A stretch of DNA of 64,000 bases from Stutzerimonas stutzeri (GTDB taxonomy: Bacteria; Pseudomonadota; Gammaproteobacteria; Pseudomonadales; Pseudomonadaceae), in NCBI RefSeq assembly GCF_018138085.1, contig NZ_CP073105.1, positions 124,001-188,000 on the forward strand, written 5' to 3'. Positions 54,784 through 63,336 of this stretch are shown here, one piece after another (positions within the stretch are counted from its first letter, which is position 1; the number at the start of each line of letters is the position of its first letter). The position numbers and the translations under genes were made by a program. A model generated the notes under the pieces. The model saw only the letters and a list, made by a program, of their open reading frames with translations. It had not been told where the DNA came from and made no database searches.

Positions 54784-55700
54784 TGTGGGAGCGGTCTTGA
54801 CCGCGAAGCTTTTGGGCTCTGGGTCCGCGCGGTTACAGCCGTTGGCAGGGTTGGCTGAGGCATTGGTTTCGCCCTGCTGGGCGAGTCACTTTTTCTTGTG
54901 TGGCCAAGAAAAAGTAACCAAAAAGAAGGCCACCCCTGCATCCGGGTTTTGCTTCGCAAAACTTCCCTCCCTCCGGCGCTGCTCCGGGGGATCGGACTAG
55001 GCGCCCCCTCACGAAGGGACATCCATGTCCCATCACTCCTCGCTCGGCATCCATGCCTCGCGTCCCCCTGCGCAGCGCCTACGTTCGGCCTCCTGAAGGG
55101 GGATCTAGTCCGAGTTGCCTTAAAGATCGTAAACAGCGAAACAAGCGCGCTTCGCTTGTTTGCTGGCGAGCGAGCTGCCAGAAGCCTCCCAGCACCTCTC
55201 TCAGATCGTAGGGTGGGTAACGCGAAGCTTACCCACCGATTTTTGTCGGCGAAGTTCGATACCGATTGCAGAGTCGATTGCGATGGAAAATGCTTCGCAG
55301 TTTTCCACCCTACGAATCGCCCACAGCCACTGGTCAATTCACCTTGGTTCGAAGCGGCTTTGTGCTTTTCCATTGCACGACCTACCAGACGCCGCCGAAC
55401 GCCCCTTTCAGAAGGCCGAATGGAATCGCTGCGTAGAGGGGCGAGCGGCATGGATGCCGCGAGAGCCGTGAAGGGCCATGGATGGCCCTTGCGCGGCGAC
55501 CCTCGGAGCAGCGATGGAATGAGGGAAGTCGAGCGCAGCGAGACCCGGATGTAGGGGCAAGACTTTTTGGTTCCTTTTGGGGCAACTGCCAAAAGGGACT
55601 CGCCCAGCAGGGCGAAACCATTGCGTCGGCCAACTCCGCCAACGGGCCCTAGGCAAGGAAGCCCAAGCCCAACAGCTTCGCGGCCAAGGCCGATCCCACA
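54784..55700. repeat. 0.9-kb nested inverted-repeat element between fliQ and fliP
   Basis: Long imperfect arms run from 54784 to about 55110 and from about 55374 to 55700. An exact 24-bp inverted match lies at 54864-54887 and 55596-55621, and about 47 bp around it match with few changes. The outer edges are GTGGGAGCGG-type REPs. The centre holds another inverted pair (CGTAGGGTGG at 55207-55216 and CCACCCTACG at 55305-55314) with GCGAAGC hairpins. No transposase frame or clear target duplication is seen; the minus-strand frames crossing it are antisense-like. Confidence 0.85.
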
Positions 55701-55763
55701 GGAGTGCACTGCCTCCCCGCTCTCCAAACCCCACCGCACGGCAACCGCATCCATCCCCATCAC

Positions 55764-56519
55764 CTAAAACGGCTGAATACTGGTGGTCAGGGTCCCCATC
55801 AACAACGCCCACCCATCCACCAACACAAACACCATCAGCTTGAACGGCAGCGAAATCATCATCGGCGAGAGCATCATCATGCCCATCGCCATCAGCACGC
55901 TGGCGACCACCAGGTCGATCACCAGAAACGGCACGAAGATCATGAAGCCCAGCTGAAACGCCGTCTTCAGCTCGCTCAGCAAGAACGCCGGCAGCAGCAG
56001 CGAGAAGTCCAACTCATCGAGGTTCTCGGGCACTTCCTCACCAGCCAGCGAGACCATGGTTTCCAGCGACGTCTTGTTGGTCTGCGCCAGCATGAAACCC
56101 GAGAGGCTGGTTTTCGAAATGTCCAGCGCCTGCTCCAGGCTGATCTCGTCGTTCTGGAACGGCTCGAATGCATGGCTGTGGATTTCCTGCCACACCGGGC
56201 GCATCACCAGCAGGGTGACGATCAACGCGATGCCGATCAGCACCTGGTTCGGCGGGCTCTGCTGCAGGCCGATGGCCTGACGGAGGATGGCCAGCACGAT
56301 GATGAAGCGGGTAAAGCAGGTCATCATCATCAGCATCGCCGGCAGGAAGCCGAGCAGCGTCATGATGATCAGGATCTGCAGCTTGACGCTGAATTCCTGG
56401 CCGTTCTCGGTATCGTTCAGATTGAACAGCGTGATCTCGCCGCCGGCCGCCTGGGCCACCAACGGGAACAGACTGATCAGCAACAGGCACAGCAGTAACA
56501 GCCCGTGGCGCAGTTTCAT
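55764..56519 (-). CDS. fliP: Flagellar export protein FliP
   Basis: A 251-residue export-gate protein with a signal-like N-terminus (MKLRHGLLLLCLLLISLFPLVAQA) and the FliP signature LVASVLMAMGMMMLSPMMISLPFKLMVFVLVDGW. The start at 56519 overlaps the fliN stop by four bases. No fliO gene lies between fliN and fliP, as in other lateral flagellar operons. Confidence 0.95.
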   Translation of the reverse strand: MKLRHGLLLLCLLLISLFPLVAQAAGGEITLFNLNDTENGQEFSVKLQILIIMTLLGFLPAMLMMMTCFTRFIIVLAILRQAIGLQQSPPNQVLIGIALIVTLLVMRPVWQEIHSHAFEPFQNDEISLEQALDISKTSLSGFMLAQTNKTSLETMVSLAGEEVPENLDELDFSLLLPAFLLSELKTAFQLGFMIFVPFLVIDLVVASVLMAMGMMMLSPMMISLPFKLMVFVLVDGWALLMGTLTTSIQPF

Positions 56520-56887
56520 TGCGTCAGAGCATCCAGGCCGACGCCGGACAGTTCGACGATGCGCAGGCCGTAGCTGCCATTCATCACCACCACTTCCGCC
56601 TTGGCGAACAGGGTGCCGTTGACCTTCACGTCCAGCGGCTCGCCGGCCACCTTGTCGAGGACGATGACGCTGCTGGTGTCGCACTCCATCAGTTCTTTCA
56701 GCGAGATTTCGGCGGAAGCCACTTCCAGCGTGACGTTGACCGGAATCTTGCCGAAGAAGCTCAGGTCCTGGCGCGGTGCCTGAGGCTTGGGTGCGGCCGC
56801 GGGTGCCGCGTCTTCGGCGCCATCGAGGCTCAGGTCGCCCTCGTTGATGAGGTTCTCGAATTCGTTGTCGGACAGTTGACCGGTCAT
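56516..56887 (-). CDS. fliN: Flagellar switch protein FliN
   Basis: A 123-residue C-ring protein. An acidic N-terminal part is followed by the SpoA domain (IPVNVTLEVASAEISLKELMECDTSSVIVLDK..EPLDVKVNGTLFAKAEVVVMNGSYGLRIVEL). It overlaps fliM and fliP by four bases each, so the three are tightly coupled. Confidence 0.94.
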   Translation of the reverse strand: MTGQLSDNEFENLINEGDLSLDGAEDAAPAAAPKPQAPRQDLSFFGKIPVNVTLEVASAEISLKELMECDTSSVIVLDKVAGEPLDVKVNGTLFAKAEVVVMNGSYGLRIVELSGVGLDALTQ

Positions 56888-57723
56888 TGGGATTTCACGC
56901 TTTCAAGTGAAGTGAGGAACAAGGCGCCGTCTTCTTCGAAGACAGTCCCCCGAAAGAGCTTCTGCTGGTTGATGCGCACCTCGTAGCGATCCAGCGGGCG
57001 CACCATGAGAATGTCGTTGAGCTGCAGGGCAAGCACTTGCGACAGCGGCATCTGCACCGAGGCGACCACGCAGTCGAGGCGTACCGGCAGATGCTGAATA
57101 TGGTCGAGCGGGTTGCCGCTCAGGCGTTCCGGTAACGGGCCGGCCAGGCGCATGGTGAGTTCATCGACCAGTTCGGCATCCAGATAAATGAATATCGACG
57201 AGCGGCTATGGGTGAGATGGCTGATGTATTCGAACTCGGCCACATATTCCCAAGTGGTCTCTTCGTAATCATTTTCGTAGCGCTCAAGTTCACCGAATGT
57301 GCCACCGGATAGCAAAGAGCGAGCGAAGATATAGCTCAGGTCCAGGCCCAGGCGATTACGCATCCGTTGTTCGGAAGTGCTCAGCGGCGGCGTGTCCTGA
57401 TTGGGCACGATAGTGCCGCCGTAGTAACACTCGAGTGCTTCGGTCAATAGGGCGCGATCGATTGCGAATCCAACTTTACCCATGGGCGAACGGTAGATGC
57501 AGTCCGGCCCCTGTTTTTCCGCTTCCTGCACTTCGACCTTGCTCAATTCAAGGCTAATCCGGTAGTTGCGCAGGAAGTAATCCCCCATCAAGCGCGGGTT
57601 CTTGTTGGTGGTTTCCTTGATGAACTGGGGAATCTTGTGGTGATGCCGGCCAAGCTTCTGCGGTTTCAATACAGTCAGGCTTTGGGCGGGCACGCCATGG
57701 TGGACTTTTGAATTGCCAGACAT
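56884..57723 (-). CDS. fliM: Flagellar switch protein FliM, lacking the CheY-binding N-terminus
   Basis: A 279-residue C-ring protein, shorter than chemotactic FliM (about 320-330). The C-terminal SpoA domain (IQHLPVRLDCVVASVQMPLSQVLALQLNDILMV) is clear. The N-terminus MSGNSKVHHGVPAQSLTVL has no LSQxEIDALL-type motif, the site that binds phospho-CheY, and the middle domain is divergent. It heads the export/switch operon. Lateral flagellar motors in Vibrio are reported to turn in one direction only, so the missing motif is plausible. Confidence 0.85.
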   Translation of the reverse strand: MSGNSKVHHGVPAQSLTVLKPQKLGRHHHKIPQFIKETTNKNPRLMGDYFLRNYRISLELSKVEVQEAEKQGPDCIYRSPMGKVGFAIDRALLTEALECYYGGTIVPNQDTPPLSTSEQRMRNRLGLDLSYIFARSLLSGGTFGELERYENDYEETTWEYVAEFEYISHLTHSRSSIFIYLDAELVDELTMRLAGPLPERLSGNPLDHIQHLPVRLDCVVASVQMPLSQVLALQLNDILMVRPLDRYEVRINQQKLFRGTVFEEDGALFLTSLESVKSQ

Positions 57724-58159
57724 GTTGTGAACGGTATTTCCTGGTTCTTGCGCGGCTGGCGAAGCCGGTCGCGCGGGTATTAAGCAGAAGGATGTTTGGC
57801 CAGGGAGGGGGTGCCATACCCAGGATGGCAGGCACGGCTCTAGCGTGCCGCCAGTCTAGGCTTGGGCGCGAGAAAGGATTAAATCAATAGGTATCAATTG
57901 ATCTTTTTTGAGATCAGCTGTGAGCAATTGATTTAATTTTAGCGGAACTGATTGGGCGGTTCCGGGCGGGCTTGTTAGCGTGCGCGCAATTGTTTCGGAG
58001 CGGTCGGTCGAAGTTACCTGTCTCGTTCGGCTAGTTGGACAGGCAGGGCGACGAAAGTTCCACAAGGCTTAAATATTTTTTTCAGCGAATCCGGCGTTGT
58101 GCTCGAGCAACAGGCGTAACGACGCCAAGGTGGTCACATTGAACAGTGTCAGTCATGCA
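57724..58159. promoter_or_regulatory. AT-rich divergent promoter region between fliM and lafK with nested palindromes
   Basis: The gap is visibly AT-richer than the surrounding DNA. Arms ATTAAATCAAT (57878-57888) and ATTGATTTAAT (57927-57937) enclose a second pair TGATCT (57899-57904) / AGATCA (57911-57916). A sigma-70-like promoter toward lafK is possible (TTGAGA at 57908, TTTAAT at 57932, 18-bp spacer). GGCACG/CGTGCC arms surround 57835. No clear sigma-54 -24/-12 site was found. Confidence 0.55.
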
Positions 58160-59545
58160 ATGAACTACTCGTGCGAAGAGCGGTTCGCTCCAGCGCCGGC
58201 GCGCAAGAAAATTCTTATCCTGGGTAATCCTGCCGAAGCGGGTTGCGAGTTCCTGGAAGCAGGTCTGCGCAAGGCAGGTTGTGCGGTCTTTTCATATGCC
58301 GATGTGAATGATCTGGATAACGCCGCCCTGAAGGGCACATCGCTGATTTTTTATGTCATCAGCGGCATGCAACAGTCAGCCTTATATACGCAGGTCGATT
58401 CGCTGATTCGTCGCGGTCGCTCCATCAGTGTTATTCCGGTCGTGCAATACGCCGACCAGGAAAAAGCCGCCGCCTTACTCGAGCTGGGTTGTGTCGATTA
58501 CCTCTTGTCGCCATTCAGCGAAACTCAGTTAAGTGCGCTGTTGCGTCGCCAGGAATTCGCCGATGCCGCGCAGGAGAGTTTCGTCTCCTGTTCCCAGGCT
58601 GGCCGCCGCCTGCTGGCGATGGCGCAGCGGGTATCGCTGACCCGGGCGCCGATCCTGATCACCGGTGAAACCGGCACCGGCAAGGAGTTGATGGCGCGTT
58701 ATATCCATCGCTTCTCGGCCAGCGCCGAGGCGCCTTTTATCGCGGTGAACTGCGCGGCGATTCCCGAGCAGATGCTCGAATCGATCCTGTTCGGTCACGA
58801 GAAGGGCGCCTTTACCGGTGCGGTGGCGGCGCAGCCGGGCAAGTTCGAGCTGGCCAACGGCGGCACCCTGCTGCTCGATGAAATCGGCGAGTTGCCGCTG
58901 GGACTGCAGGCCAAGCTGCTGCGCGTGCTGCAGGAGCAGCGCGTCGAGCGCCTCGGCGGGCGCAAGGAAATCGAGCTCAACGTGCGGATCATCGCCGCCA
59001 CCAACCGCGACCTGCAGGTAGAAGTCGCCGAAGGGCGCTTCCGCGCCGACCTGATGTTCCGCCTCGATGTGCTGCCGCTGCACATCAGCCCGCTGCGTGA
59101 GCGCAAGGAAGACGTCCTGCCGCTGGCTCGCCGTTTCGTGGCCAAGTACGCGCCGCAGGAAGCCGACGAAGAATTGTTCACCAGCGAGGCCTGCCGCGCC
59201 CTGCTGCAGCACGATTGGCCGGGCAACGCCCGTGAGCTGGAAAATACCGTGCAGCGCGCGCTGGTGTTGCGCAATGGCCTGTTCATCCAGCCGCAGGACC
59301 TTGGGCTGGCCGCCCCTTCGCAAGCCGAAGTGCGCAGCGAGCGGCTGCCGCTGCCCACGGTCGAGACCGGCAAGGCTGCCCTGCGTGCCAGCGGCAAGTG
59401 GGCCGAGTACCAGCACGTGATCGACACTATTCGCAAGTTCGACGGGCACAAGACCAAGGCCGCTGCCAGCCTCGGCATGACCTCGCGCGCCTTGCGCTAC
59501 CGCCTCAATGCCATGCGCGAGCAGGGCATCGAGCTGAATTTCTGA
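58160..59545 (+). CDS. lafK: Sigma-54-dependent transcriptional activator, LafK-like lateral flagellar master regulator
   Basis: A 461-residue FleQ/LafK-type activator. The N-terminal receiver-like domain (KKILILGN.., residues about 15-130) lacks the phosphorylatable Asp (LIFYVISG occupies the beta-3 position). The AAA+ domain has Walker [11 protein letters not shown], the sigma-54-contacting GAFTGA loop and Walker [13 protein letters not shown]. The C-terminal Fis-type helix-turn-helix is [21 protein letters not shown]. The ATG at 58160 is used; TTG 58097 and GTG 58130 are in-frame alternatives. It directly precedes fliE and lies divergent from fliM, as lafK does in Vibrio parahaemolyticus. 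Confidence 0.9.
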   Translation: MNYSCEERFAPAPARKKILILGNPAEAGCEFLEAGLRKAGCAVFSYADVNDLDNAALKGTSLIFYVISGMQQSALYTQVDSLIRRGRSISVIPVVQYADQEKAAALLELGCVDYLLSPFSETQLSALLRRQEFADAAQESFVSCSQAGRRLLAMAQRVSLTRAPILITGETGTGKELMARYIHRFSASAEAPFIAVNCAAIPEQMLESILFGHEKGAFTGAVAAQPGKFELANGGTLLLDEIGELPLGLQAKLLRVLQEQRVERLGGRKEIELNVRIIAATNRDLQVEVAEGRFRADLMFRLDVLPLHISPLRERKEDVLPLARRFVAKYAPQEADEELFTSEACRALLQHDWPGNARELENTVQRALVLRNGLFIQPQDLGLAAPSQAEVRSERLPLPTVETGKAALRASGKWAEYQHVIDTIRKFDGHKTKAAASLGMTSRALRYRLNAMREQGIELNF

Positions 59546-59573
59546 TTTTTACCAGCCAAGGGGAGAGCCAGCG

Positions 59574-59894
59574 ATGAGTTCCATCACGCAGGTGCAGCAG
59601 GAGCTGCTGGGCCGGATGCAGCAGCTCCAGGACGTCGCCTCCAGCGCGGCGATCAAGCCAGCTGAGCAGGCGGCGCCCGACGCGGGCGGGTTGTTCATGG
59701 CAGCGATGCGCTCGGTCGATGCACAGCAGCACCAGGCCAGCACGGCCATGGCGGCGGTGGACAGCGGCAAGAGCGACGATCTGGTGGGCGCCATGCTCGA
59801 CAGCCAGAAGGCCAGCGTGTCGTTTTCCGCGTTGCTGCAGGTGCGCAACAAACTGACCACGGCGTTCGACGACGTCATGAGAATGCCGCTTTGA
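59574..59894 (+). CDS. fliE: Flagellar hook-basal body complex protein FliE
   Basis: A 106-residue protein linking the MS ring to the rod. The C-terminal helix [31 protein letters not shown] is the FliE signature. It lies 28 bp after lafK, with AAGGGGAGAG before the ATG. Confidence 0.94.
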   Translation: MSSITQVQQELLGRMQQLQDVASSAAIKPAEQAAPDAGGLFMAAMRSVDAQQHQASTAMAAVDSGKSDDLVGAMLDSQKASVSFSALLQVRNKLTTAFDDVMRMPL

Positions 59895-59914
59895 CGCGGC
59901 GTGAGAGCTGAGCC

Positions 59915-61597
59915 GTGCTTGAGAAACTGAAGAGCAAGCTGCCTGCCGGCGGGCTGCAACTGGACCCACGGGTAACCCTGGCCGGGATGGCGGTAATCGC
60001 CGCCGCACTGGCTGTCGCCGTGGCCTTTTACCTGTGGCGCGACAACGGCTCGTTCCGCCCGCTGCACGGTGCCGGCGAAGCCTTTCCGGCCGCCGAGGTG
60101 ATGCAGGTGCTCGATGCCGAGGCCGTGCAATATCGCATCCATCCGCAGAGTGGACAGATTCTGGTGCGCGAAGACCAACTGTCCCGCGCCCGTATGCTGC
60201 TTGCCGCCAAGGGCGTGAAGGTGTCGATGCCGGCGGGTTATGAGCTGTTCGACAAGGAAGAGCCGCTGGGCACCAGCCAGTTCGTTCAGGACGTGCGGCT
60301 CAAGCGCAGCCTGGAAGGCGAGCTGGCGCGCACCGTGATGTCCCTCAAGGGCATTCAGCATGCCCGCGTGCACCTGGCGCAGGAGGAGAATAGCTCCTTC
60401 GTGGTCAGCAAGCGCGCACCGACCAAGGCCTCGGTGATGTTGCAGCTCGAGCCTGGCTACAAGCTGGGCGCCGACCAGGTCGGTGCGATCGTCAACCTGG
60501 TGGCCGGCAGCGTGCCCAATCTCAAGCCAGAAGATGTCGGCGTAGTCGATCAATACGGCGCGCTGCTGTCGCGCGGCTTGAATGTCGGCGGTGGCCCGGC
60601 GCAGAACTGGGGGGCCGTCGAGGATTACCAGCAGAAGGCCGTAGCCAACATTGAAGAAGTGCTGGCGCCAGTGCTGGGCAGCGGCAACTACCGCATCAGC
60701 GTCGCGGCCGATATCGATTTCAGCCAGAAGGAAGAGACGCTGCAGTCCTATGGCGAAACCCCGCGTCTGCGTCGCGAAGTGCTGAGCAACGAAAGTGCGC
60801 TGGATCAGCTGGCGCTCGGCGTGCCCGGCTCGCTGGCCAACCGGCCCGTCGCCCCGCCGAAGGAAGGCGAGGAACCCAAGCCGGCCAAGGGCGAAACCAA
60901 GGGCGCGACCTCCCTGCGTGAGGAGTCCACCCGTCAGCTGGATTACGACCAGAGCGTGATACACGTGAAGCACGCCGGTTTCACCCTGCGCCAGCAGAGC
61001 GTCGCGGTGGTGCTCAATGCCGCCGCCGCGCCGGAAGGTGGCTGGAGCGACGAGGCGCGGGCCGAACTCGAGGCCATGGTGCGCAGCGCGGTCGGCTTCA
61101 AGCAGGCGCGTGGCGACTTGTTGACCTTGAGCGTGCTGCCCTTCGCCAGTGTGGACACCACCGTTGACGAAGTGCCCTGGTGGGAAAACAGCCAGGTGCA
61201 TGACCTGGCCAAGTTGGGCGTCGCCGGCCTGATCGCGCTGCTGCTGTTGCTGATCGTGGTACGTCCTGCCGTGCGCAGCCTGACCCAGCGCAACGCGCCA
61301 GCCGAGGCCGATCCGGTGGCACTGGAAGGCACCCTGGCGGGCGCGTCGGGGCCGCTGCCGATCGAGGCCGAAAGCCGCGCTGCATTGGCCAGCCCGCGTC
61401 CGGCAGCGGCCGATGGGGCGAGCATCTTCGGCGAACTCAACCCGCTCTCGGAAATCCGCCTGCCGGCGCCCGGATCGGGGCTGGAATTGCAGATCGAGCA
61501 TCTCCAGATGCTCGCCAAGAACGACCCGGAACGCGTTTCGGAAGTCATCAAGCATTGGATAGGCCGCAATGAAAGAGACCTCAACCCAGCCAGCTGA
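59915..61597 (+). CDS. fliF: Flagellar MS-ring protein FliF
   Basis: A 560-residue MS-ring protein with two transmembrane helices (about 23-41 and 430-450). The YscJ/FliF domain shows ARTVMSLKGIQHARVHLAQEENSSFV. The C-terminal tail, which binds FliG, ends NDPERVSEVIKHWIGRNERD. It begins with GTG at 59915, 20 bp after fliE. The last 29 bases overlap fliG. Confidence 0.95.
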   Translation: MLEKLKSKLPAGGLQLDPRVTLAGMAVIAAALAVAVAFYLWRDNGSFRPLHGAGEAFPAAEVMQVLDAEAVQYRIHPQSGQILVREDQLSRARMLLAAKGVKVSMPAGYELFDKEEPLGTSQFVQDVRLKRSLEGELARTVMSLKGIQHARVHLAQEENSSFVVSKRAPTKASVMLQLEPGYKLGADQVGAIVNLVAGSVPNLKPEDVGVVDQYGALLSRGLNVGGGPAQNWGAVEDYQQKAVANIEEVLAPVLGSGNYRISVAADIDFSQKEETLQSYGETPRLRREVLSNESALDQLALGVPGSLANRPVAPPKEGEEPKPAKGETKGATSLREESTRQLDYDQSVIHVKHAGFTLRQQSVAVVLNAAAAPEGGWSDEARAELEAMVRSAVGFKQARGDLLTLSVLPFASVDTTVDEVPWWENSQVHDLAKLGVAGLIALLLLLIVVRPAVRSLTQRNAPAEADPVALEGTLAGASGPLPIEAESRAALASPRPAAADGASIFGELNPLSEIRLPAPGSGLELQIEHLQMLAKNDPERVSEVIKHWIGRNERDLNPAS

Positions 61598-62636
61598 GCC
61601 GGCGACCGGCTCGAGCAAGGAAATCAAGGCGCGCCCGGTGCACCTGCGCTCGGTGAGCTCGCTGGACCAGGCGGCCATCCTCATGCTGAGCATGGGCGAT
61701 GACATTTCGGCTGGCATCCTGCGCAACTTCACCCGCGAAGAGATCATCAGCATCAGCCAGGCGATGGCGCGTCTGTCCAACGTCAAGCAGCCGATGGTGT
61801 CCGACGTGATCAGCCGCTTCTTCGACGACTACAAGGAGCAGAGCAGCATCAAGGGCGCCTCGCGCACCTACCTCGCCGGAATGCTCGGCAAGGCGCTGGG
61901 CGGCGACATCACCCGCTCGCTGCTCGACTCCATCTACGGTGAGGAAATCCGCGCCAAGATGGCGAAGATGGAATGGCTCGATCCCAAGCAGTTCGCCGCG
62001 CTGATCGCCAAGGAACACGCGCAGATGCAGGCGGTGTTCCTCGCCTTCCTGCCGCCGGGCATGGCCACCGATGTGCTCGAATGCATGCCTGCCGAGCGTC
62101 AGGACGAGCTGCTCTACCGCATCGCCAACCTCAACGAGGTCAACAGCGATGTAATCGCCGAGCTCGAGCAACTCATCGATCGCAGCCTGCAGGTGCTCTC
62201 TACGCAAGGCTCGCAGGTGCGCGGCGTGAAGCAGGCGGCCGACATCATGAACCGCTTCAAGGGCAATCGTGACCAGATGTTCGAGCTGTTGCGTGCCCAC
62301 AATGAAGAGCTGGTCGAGAAGATCGAGGATGAAATGTATGACTTCTTCATCCTCTCGCGGCAGAACCCGGATGTGTTGCAGACCCTGCTGGAAGTGATTC
62401 CGCTGGACGAGTGGGTGGTTGCGCTCAAGGGCGCCGAACCAGCACTGGTCAAGGCGATCCAGGCGGCGCTGCCCAAGCGCCAGGCGCAGCAGATGGAATC
62501 GATCAACCGTCGCCAGGGCCCGGTGCCGCTGTCGCGGGTGGAGCAGGTGCGCAAGGACATCATGGCGGTGGTCCGCGAGATGTCTGCCGATGGCGACCTG
62601 CAGATTCAACTGTTCCGCGAACAGACCGTCGAGTAA
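61569..62636 (+). CDS. fliG: Flagellar motor switch protein FliG
   Basis: A 355-residue rotor protein with N, M and C domains. Features are LDQAAILMLSMGDDISAGILRNFTREEI at the N-terminus, an M-domain EHAQMQAVFLAFLPPGMA (variant of the EHPQ motif) and the charged torque helix in the C-domain. The start lies inside the fliF 3' end (29-bp overlap), implying translational coupling. Confidence 0.95.
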   Translation: MKETSTQPAEPATGSSKEIKARPVHLRSVSSLDQAAILMLSMGDDISAGILRNFTREEIISISQAMARLSNVKQPMVSDVISRFFDDYKEQSSIKGASRTYLAGMLGKALGGDITRSLLDSIYGEEIRAKMAKMEWLDPKQFAALIAKEHAQMQAVFLAFLPPGMATDVLECMPAERQDELLYRIANLNEVNSDVIAELEQLIDRSLQVLSTQGSQVRGVKQAADIMNRFKGNRDQMFELLRAHNEELVEKIEDEMYDFFILSRQNPDVLQTLLEVIPLDEWVVALKGAEPALVKAIQAALPKRQAQQMESINRRQGPVPLSRVEQVRKDIMAVVREMSADGDLQIQLFREQTVE

Positions 62637-62642
62637 GCGCCG

Positions 62643-63335
62643 ATGAGCATCAAGATCATCAAGGGCGAAGGTCGCGCCTGGCGTCCGTTCCGCTTCCCGC
62701 CTCGCGTGCGCAGCGCAGCCGCTGACAGCATGGCTGGCGATCCGGCAGCTCTGCAGCGCGCGGTCGCCGATGGCTTTCAGGAAGGCATCGACAAGGGTTA
62801 CGAGCAAGGCCTGGAGCAGGGGCGCGAGGCCGGGCATCGCGAAGGGCTCGAGCGCGGTGTCGAGGACGGCAAGGCGATCGGGCGCGAAGAGGGCCGTGTC
62901 GCGGGTCGTCGCGCCTTCGACGAGGCGGCCCGACCGATGGATGAGCTGGTCGAGCGCTTCGAGCGCTTCCGGCAGGAATTCGAGCAGGCGCGCCGCGAAC
63001 AGTTGTTGGAGCTGGTGCAGAAGGTGTCCAAGCAGGTCATCCGCTGCGAACTGACCCTGCACCCGACGCAGTTGCTGACCCTGGCCGAGGAAGCGCTGGC
63101 GGCTATGCCGGGTGACCAGGAGGACGTGCGCATTCTGCTCAACCCCGAGGAATGCACCCGGATCAAGGAGCTGGCGCCCGAGCGTGCGGCGGCCTGGCGC
63201 CTGGTGCCGGACGAGAAGCTGGCACTCGGCGAGTGCCGCGTGGTGACGGCGCAGGCCGAAGCCGATATCGGCTGCCAGCAGCGCCTGGATTCATGCATGG
63301 ACACCCTGGCAGAACACATCAAGGCGGAAGCCTGA
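62643..63335 (+). CDS. fliH: Flagellar export ATPase regulator FliH
   Basis: A 230-residue stator-like protein of the export ATPase complex. It has the G-x3-G repeat typical of FliH (FQEGIDKGYEQGLEQGREAGHREGLERG) at about 43-80, then a coiled coil and a C-terminal domain binding FliI. It lies 6 bp after fliG and 1 bp before fliI. Confidence 0.92.
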   Translation: MSIKIIKGEGRAWRPFRFPPRVRSAAADSMAGDPAALQRAVADGFQEGIDKGYEQGLEQGREAGHREGLERGVEDGKAIGREEGRVAGRRAFDEAARPMDELVERFERFRQEFEQARREQLLELVQKVSKQVIRCELTLHPTQLLTLAEEALAAMPGDQEDVRILLNPEECTRIKELAPERAAAWRLVPDEKLALGECRVVTAQAEADIGCQQRLDSCMDTLAEHIKAEA

Positions 63336-63336
63336 G

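Noticed and set aside
54705..55763. A 352-codon minus-strand frame between fliQ and fliP.
   Set aside because: It is translated inverted-repeat DNA rich in Arg, Ser and Pro; no family is recognisable and there is no ribosome binding site.
57724..58159. Sigma-54 promoter in front of fliM or lafK.
   Set aside because: A TGGCAC-like element occurs on the minus strand (near 57800-57820), but no GC at the -12 spacing follows it.
59549..61786. A 745-codon minus-strand frame opposite fliE-fliF.
   Set aside because: It is an antisense shadow of well-supported flagellar genes.
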